A DNA stretch of 64,000 bases from Strigamia acuminata. Its lineage: Eukaryota; Arthropoda; Chilopoda; Geophilomorpha; Linotaeniidae. The position numbers were made by a program, and so were the translations under genes. This document shows, piece by piece, positions 22,807 through 34,885 of the stretch. Location: the NCBI GenBank assembly GCA_949358305.1, contig OX442317.1, positions 2,418,001-2,482,000 of the forward strand, written 5' to 3'. Numbering within the stretch: the first letter of the stretch is position 1; every line of letters starts with the position of its first letter. A model generated the notes under the pieces. That model did no database searches. It was given only the letters and a program-made list of their open reading frames with translations, and had not been told where the DNA came from.

Positions 22807-23089
22807 TAAATCATCTAAATCTTTCCAAATCCCATTTGAATCCAATGAAAAATTCGAATCTCTGACACATTCATGTTATTCACCACATCCTTATATGTTC
22901 ACTCCAAAGAGTATAGGTTCACACTTCAACCTAAATACATTGGCAGTTCTGCAGAGATTGCTTCCCAGTTCGGCAATTTTGTATCACCACTGGGTGTCCC
23001 GGTTTTTTATTTCCAAATCTGGTCACCCTGTGCTTGGTCCAAAACAACAGCTCATCGGCACTGCAGCTTGCAATACTCTTCCCAAATAG
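22807..23089. other. Unassigned segment between HBG fragment and tRNA-SINE
   Basis: Moderate-GC DNA in which three frames overlap. It may be part of an unrecognised repeat; no second copy was found in the window. Confidence 0.4.
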
Positions 23090-23255
23090 ATTTTATTCAA
23101 TGGCAGGAACTTTAAGGTTTTTACATCCTGTCTCCCAAATTTCTGACTTTAAAAAGGAAACGGCTCGAACTATACGAGGATTCTTGAGCCGCGAATCGAA
23201 CCCAGATCCCACGTTTGCCAGACGGGTGCTTTACCAATTAAGTTACCCGGGACTC
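23090..23255 (-). mobile_element. tRNA-derived SINE, copy 1
   Basis: On minus, a tRNA-like head (23255 to 23186) is followed by a body with CGAGCCGTTTCC and CAGAAATTTGGGAGACAGG and a 3' end CCTGCCATTGAATAAAATC. The same body, with CAGAAATTTGGGAGGCAGG, recurs at 48596-48745. The tRNA supplies the pol III boxes. No long A-tail or clear target duplication was seen. Confidence 0.85.
23186..23255 (-). pseudogene. tRNA-like head with B box, GGC in anticodon position
   Basis: On minus it reads GAGTCCCGGGTAACTTAATT, then GGTAAAGC, a CTGGCAA anticodon loop (GGC, alanine-type position) and a perfect B box GGTTCGATTC. The acceptor ends GAGTCCC and GCGGCTC pair poorly and the anticodon stem has a mismatch, so it is a SINE head rather than a working tRNA. 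Confidence 0.85.
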
Positions 23256-25586
23256 CGACAGAATCACGAACCGAAATGCTCTTGTTCAACCAAACCGACA
23301 TGTTCAAAGGACGTAGCCACTTAATTTCACCATTCAATCTCTTATTGTATTGGTGTGAATTATATTGTGATTTTGTTTTCTATTGTTAGTGGTCACATGG
23401 GTCTGTGACCTATGATCGTGAATCAAGAATGGAATAAAAATAAATAAACAAAAAATATAATATGTCCCACAATGGGAGTTTATCTCATATTTCTAAACAC
23501 AGTTAAGCAAGCTGCCTCAATATTTTGCCTCCCGATTGGTCATGCAGATTTCCAGAGCATATTTAACTGGATCGATGACAATGTCAGCGCAACTCAAACT
23601 GCTGCACATCTGTCACAATGCACATGCATCTCCCTTAGAGACAGCCTTGCAATATTTCATGCTTTAAACAAATTTTATGTAGTTCCATGTAATGTCTCAA
23701 ACGTCTCTCTGGTTTTTTGTTTTTCATTTTCAGACTTGCACTCACTTTTGTCAGAAATGCTTGATAAAGTGCTCCTGAAAATACAGACACAAAAGTTTGG
23801 TAATCGACCCAACTTTGCATATTTCAGTATTTGTTTATTAAATATTTAGTATTTATTATGTTTTCCAAAGTAATTAAAGGGAATGGAGAAAACAAATGAC
23901 GCCATTTTCAATTTAAATCCACTCCTTTTTAGCTACCTAAAGTACATTTTCGTGAATAAACAATGCATCATCCCTTGTCTAAAAAGCTACTTCTGCCCTC
24001 TTTTTCTTTGGGCGCCAAACGTAGCAAAAATTAAAACAATTTTTCAACCAAAATTTGGAATTCCTATTACAAAAACCGGACATTTATTTATGCAAACATA
24101 CAAAGGTTAAGGTGCCACCTGCACAAATATTCACATTCATAATTCCATGCTGTTCTCTAGGTGAATAGTGTGCTTGTTTTGCTTATATCTCAGCCCAAGG
24201 GATCACAGTTCAAAAAACCCAGCCAAAAACATTTTCAAAGAAAACATATTAAAATCATTCTACAGAAACAAATCAAATTACTGTTGTTTTTTAAAAAAAA
24301 AAAAACTTTTTAGTTAAGGACATCAATATTTGGGTATTCGGTAGATCAGTTTGCAGTTCAAATAACCAAATACTACAAGTAATACCCAAATTAACTACTG
24401 GTGCATAGAGGCAGTTTCAGAGATGGCTAGGACCAAAAGAATCATTTCTAGGACCAAAACAATCATTTTTAGGACCAAAACAATCATTTTTAGGACCAAA
24501 ACAATCATTTTTAAGATAAATTGGTAATTTAGTATTTGGTTATCAAAAAAACGCTAAGTCTTTTCTCTTTTTTATTTCATCACTTTCAATAAGCCGTTGC
24601 GATCCTTTTTAGTGTTATTGATCGGAAATGTGACTGATAATTTTTCTTTACGTCTTTCATTCTTATCGGTTAATGGAACCTATTTACTTCTGCTTTCTTA
24701 TCGGCCATTCACATAACTGTTTAACTAAATCTAACTAAAAATAAAAATAATAAAATTCCACAATTCTTTCTTCCAAAACTCAATCGTTTTTTTTTTGCGT
24801 CTAAAATACATTAACACAAATTTTGCCAAATTTATAATTCATTTTAGACCACTTTTTCTTTGGTGCAATGCCAAAAAGTTTTTTTTCCCTCACTCATTCC
24901 TTTTTTTCTTCTTTTCTTCTCACCCACTTTAAATTTTGACTTCTACCATAAAAAATATTTCCCATTTGGGAATTCAACGATTCCACCTTCCATTTTTTTC
25001 CATGTTGGCACACCAACCTGAAATCAAATTATTGTTCGTTATATAAAGCCAATTCGACGCGGCATTAAAGAAAGAAAAAATTCGAAATGAAATAAATAAT
25101 TGGCTCTTCGCATTGTTGTAATGCGCACCTAAGTCCAAAACAAAGAACAATTTACTAAACATAACGAGACAAACGCAATTGAATTGACATTCAACATATT
25201 CCCAATCCCCCAGCACGCGATTCTATTCCCTTAACAAACTTCAATTACTAAATCCGAAAGGAGGGAAAAAAATTACGAAATAATTCCATCGATCCAATTT
25301 TAATTATTTAATTTACTGTCAGTTATACTCGTCGCACAACCTCGAGGTCGCGCCTATCAGTAGGTGTATCACGTGACACCTACCAAGACGTCCCAAATTC
25401 CAACAGACACACATTTATCGATTACAATTAGTCAAGTTAAAGGGACAGTCTGCTTTTTATTAGTCATTAAAATGCAAAAAAATGGTTGCTACTGTGTAGT
25501 AATCGGTAAAACCTCCACTTGTGACAATGGCGTACCTACGTTAATCTTCACCTACCAGATCGCGCAAGATAGTTTGTTAGCTATAA
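23256..25586. other. Stretch with no gene seen
   Basis: Ends of several frames lie here but none is protein-like. 23425-23460 is an A-rich tail-like run (AATAAAAATAAATAAAC) that could be the 3' end of an unrecognised retroelement on plus. T-rich runs lie at 24870-24915. Confidence 0.45.
24428..24513. repeat. 22-bp tandem repeat, four units
   Basis: TAGGACCAAAACAATCATTT plus TT repeats four times. The first unit has two substitutions; the last three are identical. Confidence 0.95.
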
Positions 25587-25912
25587 AGGCTCGTTTACAT
25601 TGTTGCAAAATTTAGCACGCGAAATAGTCGCGCCCAAAAATTCACATGAAAAAATTTGCTTCTCATGTTCTCAATGAAGCAAAGAGAAGTGATGAAGTGA
25701 AGTCTCGTTTCAATTGTGAAGTTGGTGACGACATACGCTATCTCGTCTGTCATTGGCCAACGCGTGCAAACCTTTCCAAGCAAAGCGAAAAAGTAGACTT
25801 CAAGTCTACTCTGAAATTTCCCGTGCGAAGGGTTGCCACACGAACTTTCACGCGCGAAATTGTCGCTTTCGCATCAATTCGAACGCAATTTTGCAACAAT
25901 GTAAACGAGCCT
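25587..25912. mobile_element. HBG (Harbinger-like) MITE, complete copy 2
   Basis: AGGCTCGTTTACATTGTTGC and GCAACAATGTAAACGAGCCT are perfect 20-bp TIRs. TAA lies immediately outside both ends (25584-25586 and 25913-25915), matching the three-base TWA duplication of PIF/Harbinger elements. It includes TCATTGGCCAACGCG, TGACGACA and a small AGTAGACTTCAAGTCTACT palindrome. No transposase. Confidence 0.95.
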
Positions 25913-25915
25913 TAA

Positions 25916-28185
25916 CAATACATATGAACCTAAAATGTTAGATAAAATGAACGAGTTGTGGGTTTTTCTCAAGTCAGATATAGTAAAAGTATTGCGACAG
26001 TATTTTTGGTTCTGGCAAACGGTGAGAAATATGATGGTACAAGTAAAGAGGTGTGATCTAAATTCAATTTGTTTTGTTGTTGGTTCAGTCCTAAGACTAT
26101 GGGCTTGTATAAAATTGTGGTGGGTCGTTTTTGGAACGCAGACCACGTGGGCAAAATTACATTCTAAACTGAACTTTGACATTTTGAAGAAATTGAGGAC
26201 TTACGATTTTCTTTGCCTTTCAATATCGTACTGAATATCCACTTTGCACTCTTAAAACGGTTTGGTTGTTTTAACTAAATGTTTGGTTGGCTCAGAGACA
26301 AACTATACACGTTTAGTTAAAGTTGGCTGAAAGAAATTTAGTTAAAGGCAGCAATAAGCACAGTAAAAGCAACCAACAAGGGTGTAGTTAATTCTACTAA
26401 ATTGTGTAATTGTGTGCAAGTCGATTTTAAAATCCAAAATCTTTGCACGTACGAGATTTCCAGCATTGGCCAGTCCCCCAGATTCCCACTGCAGTTATAG
26501 ACACGCCAGAAAGTTTTCATAATAAAAAAAGCACCTGGCACAAACTCCACATTACACTCTAGTTTCACCTCTTCTTTTCAACCTTTTACAAAAACTGCCC
26601 CTGAATTGTGTAAGCCAAACAACTAAAAATTCAATGAGCCATCTCACAGCAAATGGTTGTGATATTGGGAGAAAAGATGATTTGAATTTTTCAGAACTTT
26701 AAAAGCGGACTTGGGCGATATGAAGAATATGTCGAGACCTGTGAAGTGAAAGTGGACATTTCTTCCATTATGTATTTCCCCCAATGTCCAGCGACGATAA
26801 AAATTTCAAAATTGCTAAATGGAATCGAGGGAGAGAGAGCAAGAGAGAGAGAGAGAGAGAAAGAGAGAGACTTACAATCTTTCCTATATGACTTTTCTGT
26901 GTTGCCGGCAGGAACATTTCATATCTTATATATCTGTCTTGGAATTGTTACATTTCAAAACTTGATTCAAGTCGAGTTGCTTCACTCCATAATTTAAGCA
27001 GCACAGAAATTAAATTATAATCATCAATTTCAACTCAAATCCTTTATCCTGTACACAACTGTCAAATTCAATTACTTTCATCCTTCTTTCTTTCTACTTT
27101 GAGTAAAAGATAAAAAGAAAAAAGAAGCTTCCTTCAAACTACCCCAGTGAGAAAAAGACAAAGAAACATTTCCCCATTCCAATAACAATGACACCAAATT
27201 GACAATTTGGTTGAATTATCAGAATAAGTGCAATACAATGGCTATTTAAGGAAAGAAAGATATAAAAACATTAAAGGTCCACCTAGGACTATAAAAACAA
27301 GTAATTTACAGCTTTCAGATTTATTTACTTTTAATAAAAACAAGTGAGCCTTTTGACCCAACCGGTCATCCATTAATAGCGCTTCCTTGTTAGTGTGTTC
27401 ATGTATGCGACGCAGCACTTTGGCAATAAACTTTCATGTTATAGAACTTCTTCGGCGAAACCTGTCTAAAGATATGTTCACTCTCGTGTTCACGCCAACA
27501 AACACGATGCAACACAAGCTGCTTGCGACTTTGTAACGTCAAAATTTACATCAGCTTGACATTAATTTCAACTTCATCTTCGCAATGCAGGGAAGGGAAG
27601 GGAAGGGAAGGCTGGCTCGGTCTATCCGATCCGAATCATTTCAATTCTCGCCGACCCGCATATGAAGCTCCTTGATTGACTTGACGTATTTTTCCTTGCT
27701 TGCTGTTGCGATGCGACGTGAACGCAAGAATCAATATGTAATCTGTCTACAAAAATTTGTGACAAAACTCCCATTGGTTGGGCACATCGCAAGCTCAGAT
27801 CCAACTGAATGTAGTTCAATTATTGACCTGCATTCTGTTGGGTTCACACCAAAGTTGATTCAATCAGTAAATCAACGTATAAACAGTGAACAATCAATTT
27901 TTCCCACTTTGTTTAATGAATGTGAATTCTTGTACGCTTAAATGTTTGGTCAGCGAACCAAACAATTTGCTGTTTTCTTGTTTTTCTTGGTGCCATTTTA
28001 AAAAAAAAATTGTGAATGTGTTCTCACAACGGATAGATACAGACTTGTGCCTGTACAAGGGAACCCAATTGGCGAATGGAGTTGTTGGGCACACAGGTCT
28101 AGATCCATGAACCGACATCAGTGTTTACCGTTTACACCAATAATGGATCCACATCCGCAACATCAGATGAAAGGTATAACAAGGT
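25916..28185. other. Stretch with no recognised gene
   Basis: 26830-26870 is a GA-rich microsatellite and 27590-27610 a GGGAA run. The 27672-28118 region has longer frames on both strands but no recognisable motif. GGGTTCACACCAAAGTTG near 27840 hints at a diverged transposon end without a partner. Confidence 0.45.
26830..26870. repeat. (GA)n microsatellite, imperfect
   Basis: Alternating GA for about 40 bp with C and A interruptions at two places. Confidence 0.9.
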
Positions 28186-28600
28186 GCTAGTTTCACACTT
28201 GCGTTCACACTAGACGCAACGCAACGAAAAATTAGTCAAACGCAACGCAGAGTCTGTTCACACTGTAGGGCATGTGTGAACAGAGCTGAAACAATTGATG
28301 TTGCGTCTGGACAATCAGATGGTTTCAATGAAACCTGGAATTGGATCTAGTTCTAGAACTAGTTCCAGAATCCGAAAATGGCGGCCTGTTTGCATGTAGC
28401 AAAGTCTCGCCAACCAGTCGTGATTCGACGAGGTTTGGGGTCGATCGTGATCGGTTGGCCGCAAGACCTTTCCTTGCTTACTTCAACTTGGAGTTGAAGC
28501 AGGAATTGGCGTCAACGTTCAGAGTTTTTGGACACAAGCAGTTTGCGTTGCGTCAGTTTTCTTGCGTTGCATCTAGTGTGAACACAAGTGTGAACCTAGC
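28186..28600. mobile_element. MITE with GCTAGKTTCACACTTG ends
   Basis: The left end GCTAGTTTCACACTTGCG and the complement of the right end GCTAGGTTCACACTTGTG match closely and continue into TTCACACTAGAYGCAACG. Inside are CGCAACGCA words and a small TGTTCACACTGTAGG...GTGTGAACA palindrome at 28255-28285. AAAATGGCGGCC lies at 28375. The long plus frame at 28341-28604 runs through the element and is not a gene. The target duplication is unclear. Confidence 0.88.
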
Positions 28601-29945
28601 TTAACCGGTCAAATTGGTCACTATTTTTGATCAACATCGTCATGTGGCAGATAGTTGCATTTTTATTTTTAGAACAAGTTTTCTATCGTTTATTTCTAAC
28701 CACGATGAAATGGCTGTGGACAGGTCAATAGCCAATGGGAGTTTGTCGCAACTTTTTGCAAACAGAGTATGAGTTACCACAAGATGGCCATTCAAGTTGC
28801 ACAACATCGATTCATCTAGATCACCAAAATCCGTCCACTTTGACCACGATGAATCGATGATATCATCAAACGACACCAAAGAGGACAGTTCCGATTCTAA
28901 ATACAGAGTATCGCCGTCGAGCCTACTTGGGTCATGCCCATAAAATGGGTTTTAAAAAAAAGAAATAAAGCAGGAAATTTGGCGCTCTGGGAAAATCTTG
29001 GAAAATCCGGCACTGGTGGGCCGTAAAGCCAAATTGTTCTCGGTACCTGGTGGAACCAAACTGTAATGACTTGATGAAATTCTGTGGTTTTTGGTTCTTT
29101 CCATGCTGTAATTGTATACAGCGGGCCTGCATCTCAGTTTACACGAAGATATTACCGATGATTAAGTCTAATTAAAACGGAGCAATTAATCGAACAATAT
29201 TTGCCACATTTACAAGCGAGCGAGCGCGAGCTTTAATTTCCGTCTGCCGTTCCAAAGATTCATTCTTCTTGGAGATGCCAAGTAGAAAGTTGTTTGGAAC
29301 AGCTGGGTCTTTACGAGCGAACGAAAGATAAAAGTTAAAGAAAGAAGAAAAAAGGGGGGAAAAATAGGAAAAAAGAACTTATGAATAGAACAAGATAAAG
29401 TTCAATCAATATATGAACTCTAGTAAAAGGACAAATCTTTTGTCAGTCGAGGATAAAAACTCCATTCTCTGGTTTCACTGGACTAAAGAAAAACTCTTGC
29501 TACTGTATCCAATAATAAATTTATATACGTATTATTGACAATTAAACGTGTGTCAAACGCTACACGATTTTAATAAAAGAGGAAATTTTACACTTGAAGG
29601 AATGGCGACAAAAGAGGTGAAAAAAATGTTGATGGGGAAATGGAGAAATGAATCTAAAAGTGTAATTAAATTTCGACCAGCAGTTTAATCTGGCAGAAAG
29701 AGAGACAGAGAACAAGAAAAAATGTGCAATTGTTCACATTTTATAAAGTAAGCGAATAATTACTTTCAATTGTTCAATTTATTAAGAGGGTTTGTAACCC
29801 CTAGTTTACGCCAACTTTGAAATACAGATGCCGTCACTGTTTTCCCATAGACTTGCATGTTAATTCGACATAGTAATTGTCATCGTAGTTATCTTGGATG
29901 GATCGAAGTCATATGATCATTTCCACATTCAAATTTAATTTTATA
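28601..29945. other. Stretch with no gene seen
   Basis: Purine-rich run at 29325-29395. Short frames at 28640-28879 and 28932-29132 on minus have no recognised features. Confidence 0.5.
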
Positions 29946-30174
29946 CAGTCGTAAGAAAAGCCGAAGATGTAGTTGTGGACAAAAAAAACTCCCCTTTAGC
30001 TGTTTTAAGATTATCTATCATTATTTGCCCAGTCGATCTTTTAATACTGTTGTTAGGGTAAGACGAGAGACCGCGTCAAGATTGATGTCATTGAATCTCA
30101 ATGGATTTTTATTCCACCTGGTAGATAAACTTAAAACAGCTAAACTGAAGGAAAGTTTTTTTTGTCCACGACTG
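29946..30174. mobile_element. Tc1/mariner-like MITE with interrupted left TIR
   Basis: CAGTCG at both ends, TA outside both (29944-29945 and 30175-30176). On the right the terminus continues directly into TGGACAAAAAAAACT. On the left about 24 bp (including GAAAAGCCGAAGATG) separate CAGTCG from the same TGGACAAAAAAAACT. Further in, both arms share TTTAGCTGTTTTAAG. Confidence 0.9.
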
Positions 30175-30234
30175 TACAGCACATGCGAGTGTATTTCCTT
30201 ATCGTTAGTAATAAAATTATTCACCCCATCACTA

Positions 30235-30652
30235 TACTCTTGTTCGACTCAAAAGGGTGCCCTTCTCCCATTGGCCGAGCCGTATCACTGGTGTAGTGAT
30301 CCAAAAATATAGACCCAAACACCAGAAATGCATTACAATGTACAGACATTGTAATCGATTGTTTAGGCAACTGCCAAAAATTCAGAATTGTTTACTATCC
30401 AGACATAGTAACCAATAAACATAACAAACATGAGTTTTACATTTATATGTGCATAAAACTTTATTTCCTAAATGGAAATAGCATTTTTTTATAAAAATAA
30501 TCAAAATTATATCAACTTAAATGGTAATAGCAATCACAAAATATAAGAAAAATAAAAACTACTTCTCCTAGTGGTAGTAATACAAACTTGAGGTAGGAGT
30601 AATGCGGCTCGGCCAATGGGAGAAGGGCACCCTTTTGAGTCGAACAAGAGTA
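30235..30652 (-). mobile_element. TAC1 MITE, complete copy 2
   Basis: The same element as 4944-5365, inserted in the opposite orientation, with the same perfect 48-bp TIRs and TA on both sides. Length is 418 bp against 422 bp. High similarity along the full length, including the AACAAACATGAGTTTTACAT interior, points to recent spread from one source. Confidence 0.95.
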
Positions 30653-30675
30653 TAGTGGTTCAATTCAGTTAGACA

Positions 30676-30940
30676 TACCGCATTTTATCGATTAAGAGCC
30701 GCAGCTCTTATTCAAAACTGCCATTTTTGTCAGCAATTACAATTTCGGTTTTCGTTTGTTACGGTACATTAGTTTAATGTAACAAACGAAATCTGAACGT
30801 CACGAACAAAGCCTACGTTCATCGTTCGTGAGGTTAAATACGGAAACAATACTTTACTTTTGCAAAAATACGGTATTCTTGGTGTCTGAGCCGAGAGCGG
30901 CTACGATTCGAGGGCGACTCTTAATCGGTAAAATACGGTA
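30676..30940 (+). mobile_element. TACCG MITE, complete copy 2
   Basis: TACCGCATTTTATCGATTAA leads into GAGCCGCAGCTCTTATTC; the right end is CGACTCTTAATCGG then TAAAATACGGTA. The interior has TCAGCAATTACAATTTCGG and a palindrome around TTTGTTACGG / TGTAACAAACG. A 265-bp non-coding element, used here as the reference copy. Confidence 0.92.
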
Positions 30941-32038
30941 ACTCAAAAACTGTTTAATGAATGGAAATAAAATTGTACATATTGATAGTGCTCTTATCTA
31001 GCTACCTCCTCCACCGCATTAGTCCTGACCAAAAACCAACTGCAAACTACCACATTCCAAAACTTGGGACTCAATTTTTACTAATTTAAAAAATCCACCT
31101 TGTAGTCTGTATTGATTTTCAGCAATTTAGTCCCTTGAGATTAGGGAAAGTTAACCTTTCAAGTTTTTTTTTCCCTCTTCTAGTCTTCTCCTTTCCTTCC
31201 TTCCCTTCCTTCCAACTTTTATGGAGCAGAGAGGAGCTGAATCAGATAATTTCCGCCAACTGCCACTAGTCCACTTTTCTGTTTTAATAGTCCATTGCAC
31301 TTTGATGCTTCGCAGCCAATCAACGAAGTAATTAGCAGATAGTGGACACGACCCTTGCAAATTGGACACCTCCAAGCCAAGGCACTGGGTCCAAATTAGC
31401 AAGACACAAATGGACATTGGTCAAGATGGCACTTCCTTATCTCTTGCTCCCTCTAGATTCCAATCTCCTAAGTAGATAAGAAAACCGACGCGAACACATT
31501 CAATATTCTTTCTTTCTCTCACTTTTCGCCAAGCGTGATAATATCCGAAAACAATAAGCCAGCCACAGATTCAACAAATAAACACAACAATAAACGAAAA
31601 TATTCACAACAAAGGAAACTAACTTTCCGATAATGCAATCTCGGCTTTAATTTCATATAAATATTCTTATCTCGCGGCATTGTTATCTGTTTCTAACTTG
31701 TTCGACTAAATTCGACATTTCTTTTCAATATCGATCAGATTTCAATGTGCCAATATTCTTGCGGTAGTTTCTACAACCGGTTTACACATGGTAAGCTATA
31801 ACAGGAGTCTTTCAAAAAACTCTATTTCCCAACTGTCCTAACTCTTTATTGCACATGCTCACAACAGATTCTATGATAACGCCATCATATCGCAAGCTGT
31901 TGCAAATGCGAGCAATGTAGACGTCTAAACCTGTCTAAACCTGTAGAAAACCGTAAATTCTAACTGAATGAAGGCGTCTTCTCCAATTCCCGCCCGGGCA
32001 CCGAATAAGCGCCGTGCCCTAATTGCAGACTTTGCAAT
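30941..32038. other. Stretch with no gene seen
   Basis: No termini or hairpins noticed. The minus-strand frame at 31151-31417 is unremarkable and its C-terminus is low complexity (from a CCTTCC-rich patch). Confidence 0.5.
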
Positions 32039-32432
32039 AAGGGGCTTCATAAATGACATGCTGAAGTGATTGGTCCAATAATCACAATCACTGCATTATT
32101 GAGGACCCACGCCAGGTCCAAGTGATTATTTTGACAATTTATACTTTTTTATTATTTTATTTTCTTTATTATTGTCTTTTTGTTATTATTTTATTTGTTT
32201 TTGTTAAATTAAATTGATTATTTACTTTTATTTATTTAATAATTTACAACAAACTCTCTCTTTCTTAGTTTAAGCATTCTTCAGCACTAACAACTCCTTT
32301 TCAGACAATTATACATAAGCGCTTAAGTGCTGAAGCAATTATTCATGTGATTGGCCCACACAGGTCGCATGATAATTGCTTCAGCAAAATAATTGTCATA
32401 ATCACTTCAGCATATCATTTTTGAAACCCTTT
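32039..32432. mobile_element. MITE with AAGGGGCTTCATAAATGA ends
   Basis: The left AAGGGGCTTCATAAATGACA and the complement of the right AAAGGGTTTCAAAAATGATA align, then both continue into TGCTGAAGTGATT. Subterminal inverted words TGATTGG...CCAATAATCA and CAGCACTAAC/AAGTGCTGAAG occur. The centre (32140-32260) is T-rich low complexity. Confidence 0.85.
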
Positions 32433-32495
32433 AATATAATGAAACTCGTCTTGGCAACCACTTTATTTAAGCGCCATAAATGTCTAAACTACTAG

Positions 32496-32718
32496 TAGGA
32501 TGATTAACCACAGAACTTCGCCATCTTTGTGTGAACAACCATCGGTTGACGCAATATTATAACTTTCTACAAACAAATGGTGGCTCACCAAAACTACAAG
32601 TGTTGGTTGATTTGAACACTTCACCATTTACCTGCAGAATGACGTCATTTTGATGCATTTTAGCTACATCTGGCGCCGTAATCACCAGACAAGATTGTTT
32701 CCTGTATTAATCGTCCTA
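32496..32718. mobile_element. M family MITE, copy 2
   Basis: The left TAGGATGATTAACCACAGAA and the complement of the right TAGGACGATTAATACAGGAA match the M termini seen at 57002. The interior words AATGACGTCATTTTG and GGCGCCGTAATCACCAGAC also align with 57296-57345. A PAL element starts exactly in its terminal TA. Confidence 0.82.
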
Positions 32719-33118
32719 CACTTTGCGCCCGCTATTTGATGCAAAATTCAAACTGCACATCACATTCTGCACCTGCATTTAACAAAGTGATCGTCAAACT
32801 TGTAACACACAAAGGAAATAAAGCTACAATATTCCAGTACAACATTGTAAATTACTTTGTTAATGACTTTATTGTTGTTTACTTACTTTATTTTTATAGC
32901 ATTACGAGCTCAATACTGCTAAATAACAACTGGAATTAAGAAATCATCGGTGCAGAACAGAATGCGCAATGTTAGCAGTAAAATAATAACATCCACATAA
33001 GTTTCCATTATATAAAGACCAAACATAAGAAGTGATTTATTAACCTCTGCTAAGTCAACAAGTAAACTTGTCACACACATACTGCGAATTTGACCATCAA
33101 GACACCAGGTGCAAACTG
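32719..33118. mobile_element. PAL family MITE, copy 5
   Basis: CACTTTGCGCCCGCTATTTG follows TA and the right end is GACACCAGGTGCAAACTG. It has the ATTCAAACTGCACATCACA, TAAATTACTTTGTTAATGAC and AACAACTGGAATTAAG blocks. At 400 bp it is longer than other copies because of about 90 extra bases before the right terminus (32970-33080). The minus-strand 139-codon frame at 32919-33338 overlaps it and is judged an artefact. Confidence 0.88.
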
Positions 33119-34082
33119 TCTCTTCAAACGGTCGAAATTCACGTTGCCGATACAATTTCCCCGATTCCGCCGAGCAAAAGATGCGAGCCGGAAAAAGTCC
33201 TAAATAACACTTGGCAGAGTGAAATGACTTGTTAAGCCACGCACAAAAGCCCCCAACTAGTATTTTTAAGCGCCAATTGCTCAAATTATTTTTAACTATC
33301 TCTCGTGCAATAAACAACGAGGTAAAAAAGAGTTGCACTGCACTCTCGGGTGCAGTGCAGACGCAATTGTTCCTAAACCAGTTGAAAACCTCAAAAGTGT
33401 TCTAGCAGTGTACCAACTTTGCTACTAAACACGAAATGTTCCCCCGCTTTTATTGTCTATCTCCCGTGTTAAAAGGACCATCAAACAATGGTTTCTTCGC
33501 TTGGCAATTTTACAATGTGCAACATTTTGAGAAAAGCCGCTGCAGATCCATGTTTGCTGAGTAAATAAATGAAGTGAGAACTGAGAGAAGCCGCCCCCGT
33601 ATCCCCCCACCGCCCCCGCACCTTTTACGGCCTCCCAAATGAGAAATTGGAAAGCGGAGGATTAATGGAGGGATACAATAGGCACTATGTTGTTGTTGCA
33701 ATGTTGGGGATGCCATCAATTTGGGCTGGATTTACTCAATTGCTAAGGTAAATTTAATGCCTTTTCACACCATGTTTTATGCATCTGCTGCTATTTTTAT
33801 GACTGCAATTCAACCTCCTGCATCTATTATTCTATTGCATGGATTTACAAGCAATTGGAGCAAATTTAAATGACTGCAACTTCAGCTCTTTTTCTTCATT
33901 CTTGCAACATTTAGGCTTCATGTTATTGAAATTTATGATGGATACAATGTTTGCTCATCTTTGACACTTCTTGCAATCTATTGACAAGTGAGAAATTTCT
34001 TTTTTCAACAATTTAAACAAAAATGTGGAGCTATTGCAATAATGGAAATATTTTATTCATGTAAAACCATTATTCACCTATC
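33119..34082. other. Stretch with no recognised gene
   Basis: A C-rich patch lies at 33595-33625. Frames at 33425-33719 on minus are glycine/arginine-rich because of that patch. Confidence 0.5.
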
Positions 34083-34222
34083 ATATCCGTACTGTTCGAA
34101 TATATATTTTACAGTTTTTTTCTTTTCACTTAATGAATTCTAAAATGTACAGCATTTCACGGAATTAACTTCTCCGTACATTATTTGCACATTAAATAAT
34201 GCATTTCATAATGCATCTGGCC
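34083..34222. mobile_element. GTC family MITE fragment, copy 1
   Basis: CTAAAATGTACAGCATTTCACGG and ACATTAAATAATGCATTTCA match one half of the complete copy at 46912 almost word for word. The left terminus is weak (TGTTCGAATATATATTTTAC) and the second half is absent. Confidence 0.75.
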
Positions 34223-34322
34223 TTTGGGACCAAACTTGGGAGACGCTATGACAGAAGATGCAAATAAACCTGATTATGCACCATTTTTTAAAACTTTTTA
34301 TACATTCTGCGTAAAAAGACTA

Positions 34323-34500
34323 TACTCTGTCCAAGTGTAACTTGGGCCTATTTCCGATTGGCTGAGCCTCATAACTCACTCTGTGCTGCCACCAGGAAAA
34401 ATAGTTCAAATTTGTTTGACGATTTTAATCATTGAAATGATGTAATGTTGTTTGTATTTTCTAAGAAAATGTATCTTGAAGTCATAAAATAAAGATTTAC
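34323..34500 (+). mobile_element. TAC4 element, one end preserved, copy 2
   Basis: TACTCTGTCCAAGTGTAAC after TA, then the GGCCTATTTCCGATTGG and CTGAGCCTC block, then CCACCAGGAAAAATAGTT, which parallels the CCACTAGGAGAAGTAGTT of TAC1. The far end was not located; the 3' limit is approximate. Confidence 0.75.
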
Positions 34501-34628
34501 GTTGGTTTATTTCAACATAGACTTATTTCAACATAGATTTTTCGTTTTAAATACTTTTAATTGACATGCCAGTAAAAGTGCAACTTATCTCTAGTATCGT
34601 CCGATCTAGTGTTTAGTTCAGAAGCGTA

Positions 34629-34885
34629 GTTCACGCTCGGTATCTTGCTGCCAAAATTCATACGGTTCATCCCATTCTGCGCGAACGATTTCCTAATTCC
34701 AGTCATTATTTAGCATATTAAGCCTAACATTAGGACTAATAATAATGTTAAAACAAAGTAAACAAACAATAAACTCATTAACCACAGTAACTTACAACAT
34801 GACAATCTCGATATACGATGTTAAATGCCTGCGCACAATGTGATGTGCAGTTTGAATTTTGCATCAAAATACCGGGCGCAAACTG
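34629..34885. mobile_element. PAL family MITE, copy 6
   Basis: A diverged left end (TTCACGCTCGGTATCTTG) and a well-preserved right end (AAATACCGGGCGCAAACTG, then TA). It has CATCCCATTCTGCGCG and ATTAAGCCTAACATTAGG. The right arm is shortened, so the palindrome is no longer complete. Confidence 0.85.

Noticed and set aside
22604-23089. 161-codon plus-strand frame
   Set aside because: Its first two thirds are the HBG MITE, which is repeated at 25587. The two copies differ by an amino-acid-changing base in the shared frame, and the frame exists only because the element is short and recent.
23186-23255. Functional tRNA-Ala gene
   Set aside because: Acceptor ends pair poorly, the anticodon stem has a mismatch, and the adjoining body is repeated elsewhere; it is a SINE head.
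32919-33338. 139-codon minus-strand frame
   Set aside because: Overlaps the right half and terminus of PAL copy 5; no domain, no splice context.
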